Assembly (NCBI GenBank): GCA_016212735.1
Contig: JACRDZ010000169.1
Coordinates: forward strand, 1 to 7,020
Origin: Candidatus Firestoneibacteriota bacterium
Lineage (GTDB): Bacteria > JACRDZ01
Direction of reading: 5' to 3'
Length of the DNA: 7,020 nucleotides
Position numbers and translations under genes: made by a program. The notes under the pieces are model-generated. The model searched no databases, was not told the origin of the DNA, and saw nothing but the letters and a program-made list of their open reading frames with translations. Positions 5,908-7,020 of this stretch are shown here, piece after piece (positions within the stretch are counted from its first letter, which is position 1; the number at the start of each line of letters is the position of its first letter).

Positions 5908-7020
5908 ATGAACCACAGAGGTCACAGAGTTTATTTTGTAATCTTATTCTTTATCTTTAATTTATCTTATAAAATCTTTGCAGAGGACGCTCCTACAGGC
6001 ATATCAAATATTTCACAGGGTAAAAATACGGTTAAAATAACAATTCTTTATACTAATAATACAAATGGTTCATTGGAACCATGCGGTTGTCCGGGAAACA
6101 AATATGGCGGTATGGCACAGCGGATGACAGTAATAAAACAGGAAAGAGAAAAAGACCCAAATCTTCTTCTCCTGGATGCTGGAGATTTTTTCCCAACAGT
6201 ACCAAATCCATATCATCCTGAACCAGTTATAAAAATTATGAATTTAATGCGATATGATTATGTTACAATTGGGGATCAGGAATTTATTAATGGAGTTAAT
6301 TATTTAAAAGAAAAAATTCCTACCATGCAGTTTGGAGTAATTTCTGCTAATATAGTCTATAAAGATACTAATGAAAGGTTTATAAAAGATGATTATATAA
6401 TAAAAGAAATCAATGGTGTAAAAATAGCTATTATTGGTTTAACTTCACCTGATATTTTTAAATTTTACCCTAAAGAAAGAATAGAGAATATCGATGTACT
6501 TGATCCGGCATTAATTTCTAGAAAATTAGCTCAGAAACTTCATAAGGAAACTGATATGATTATAGTTCTTTCGCATCAGGGTTTTGATAAAAGTCTTAAT
6601 TATGCAGGAGCAATATATTGGGTAAATATTATTTTAAGCGCACATGATAATTATTTACAGGATAAACCTACTCGTGTTGTCAATGAAATACCTATTTTTC
6701 AGGCAGGAATGAATGTTGAACGCATAGGTAAAATAACCATTCAATATGATACTACAGAAAAAAAGATCGCTTTATTAGATGGAGACTCAATTTTTGTTGA
6801 TAAAAAGATTGCAAAAGATCCAGAAATAGATAAAATTATACAGGATTATCAGAAAAATACACCTTTATATACAGATGCTATGGGTATAAATAAAAAATTG
6901 GGGACTAATTACTGTAGAAAATGTCATATAAATCAGTTTAATGAATGGGGTAAATCAAAACACGCACAGGCATTAATAACTATAAAAAAACAAAGGACTG
7001 TTATGCATCCAAACAGTTGC
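5908..7020 (+). CDS. Exported 5'-nucleotidase/metallophosphatase-like protein with c-type cytochrome domain (3' truncated by window)
   Basis: The frame is open from ATG 5908 to the window edge (371 residues seen, no stop). AGAGGGG (5895-5901) lies six bases before the start. Residues 1-25 form a signal peptide (His/Arg-rich start, hydrophobic 8-24, likely cleavage after Ala25). Residues about 44-290 follow the UshA/SoxB-type calcineurin-like phosphoesterase plan: YTNNTNG (48-54), LLDAGDFF (Asp93), TIGDQEF (121-126), LSHQG (His223) and SAHDN (244-248). Several usual metal ligands are changed: DxH is Asn51-x-Asn53, GNHE is Gly-Asp123-Gln124-Glu, and GHTH is Ala-His-Asp-Asn. Catalysis may therefore be lost or altered. 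A conserved-looking EPCGC (Cys59, Cys61) follows motif 1. The C-terminal part has CRKCH (Cys336, Cys339, His340), a heme c site, then WGKSKHAQA, as in cytochrome c554-like multiheme domains. Cys371 at the edge may begin a second heme motif. Probably cotranscribed with the cysteine desulfurase. Substrate unknown. Confidence 0.85.
   Translation, partial: MNHRGHRVYFVILFFIFNLSYKIFAEDAPTGISNISQGKNTVKITILYTNNTNGSLEPCGCPGNKYGGMAQRMTVIKQEREKDPNLLLLDAGDFFPTVPNPYHPEPVIKIMNLMRYDYVTIGDQEFINGVNYLKEKIPTMQFGVISANIVYKDTNERFIKDDYIIKEINGVKIAIIGLTSPDIFKFYPKERIENIDVLDPALISRKLAQKLHKETDMIIVLSHQGFDKSLNYAGAIYWVNIILSAHDNYLQDKPTRVVNEIPIFQAGMNVERIGKITIQYDTTEKKIALLDGDSIFVDKKIAKDPEIDKIIQDYQKNTPLYTDAMGINKKLGTNYCRKCHINQFNEWGKSKHAQALITIKKQRTVMHPNSC
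5911..5929 (+). repeat. ACCACAGAGG-type sequence overlapping the signal-peptide coding start
   Basis: AACCACAGAGGTCACAGAG directly follows the start codon and encodes the unusual NHRGHR N-terminus. To my knowledge, close variants (accacagaggcacagagg) are widespread dispersed sequences in many environmental bacterial genomes, often translated into spurious His/Arg-rich peptides. Only one copy is in this window, so repeat status is recalled rather than shown. Confidence 0.4.

Overview
The window comes from an AT-rich bacterial chromosome. The large genes sit near 30-35% GC by eye, and the intergenic stretches are lower still. An N-terminal membrane anchor and a signal peptide precede c-type heme (CxxCH) sites, so the host makes c-type cytochromes outside the cytoplasmic membrane. 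That suggests an anaerobic or respiring Gram-negative-type bacterium. An anammox planctomycete, a desulfobacterota-like lineage or a related uncultured phylum would fit, but nothing here fixes the taxonomy.

Layout. (1) Bases 2-451 hold the C-terminal end of a CrtI-type FAD-dependent desaturase/oxidoreductase, clearly richer in GC than the rest. (2) Bases 452-921 are a long AT-rich gap with a candidate promoter, a weak terminator and short inverted repeats. (3) Bases 922-3735 encode a complete UvrA. Its best start is a TTG at 922, not the longer in-frame TTG at 838. (4) A convergent intergenic region (3736-3863) carries two head-to-head palindromes, each preceded by GTAG, which look like a REP pair (BIME). 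(5) On the minus strand, 4481-3864 encodes a membrane-anchored HEAT-repeat protein ending in a CxxCH motif. (6) A 153-base divergent gap holds a good sigma-70-type promoter pointing right. (7) tRNA-Thr(CGT) with encoded CCA (4635-4710) is followed after only 15 bases by (8) a NifS/IscS-type cysteine desulfurase (4726-5892). (9) After another 15 bases comes an exported 5'-nucleotidase/metallophosphatase-like protein fused to a c-type cytochrome domain, which runs off the right edge (5908-7020+).

How the parts relate. UvrA (nucleotide excision repair) and the truncated desaturase look unrelated to the rest. The tRNA, cysteine desulfurase and cytochrome gene are tightly packed on one strand and probably share the promoter at 4566-4593. 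The divergent HEAT-heme gene and the cytochrome gene both encode non-cytoplasmic c-heme proteins, so the right half may be a small electron-transfer or envelope locus. That link rests only on proximity and shared CxxCH motifs. The most unusual items are the metallophosphatase domain, whose canonical metal ligands are largely replaced while the fold motifs and a CGC motif are kept, and the REP-pair element.
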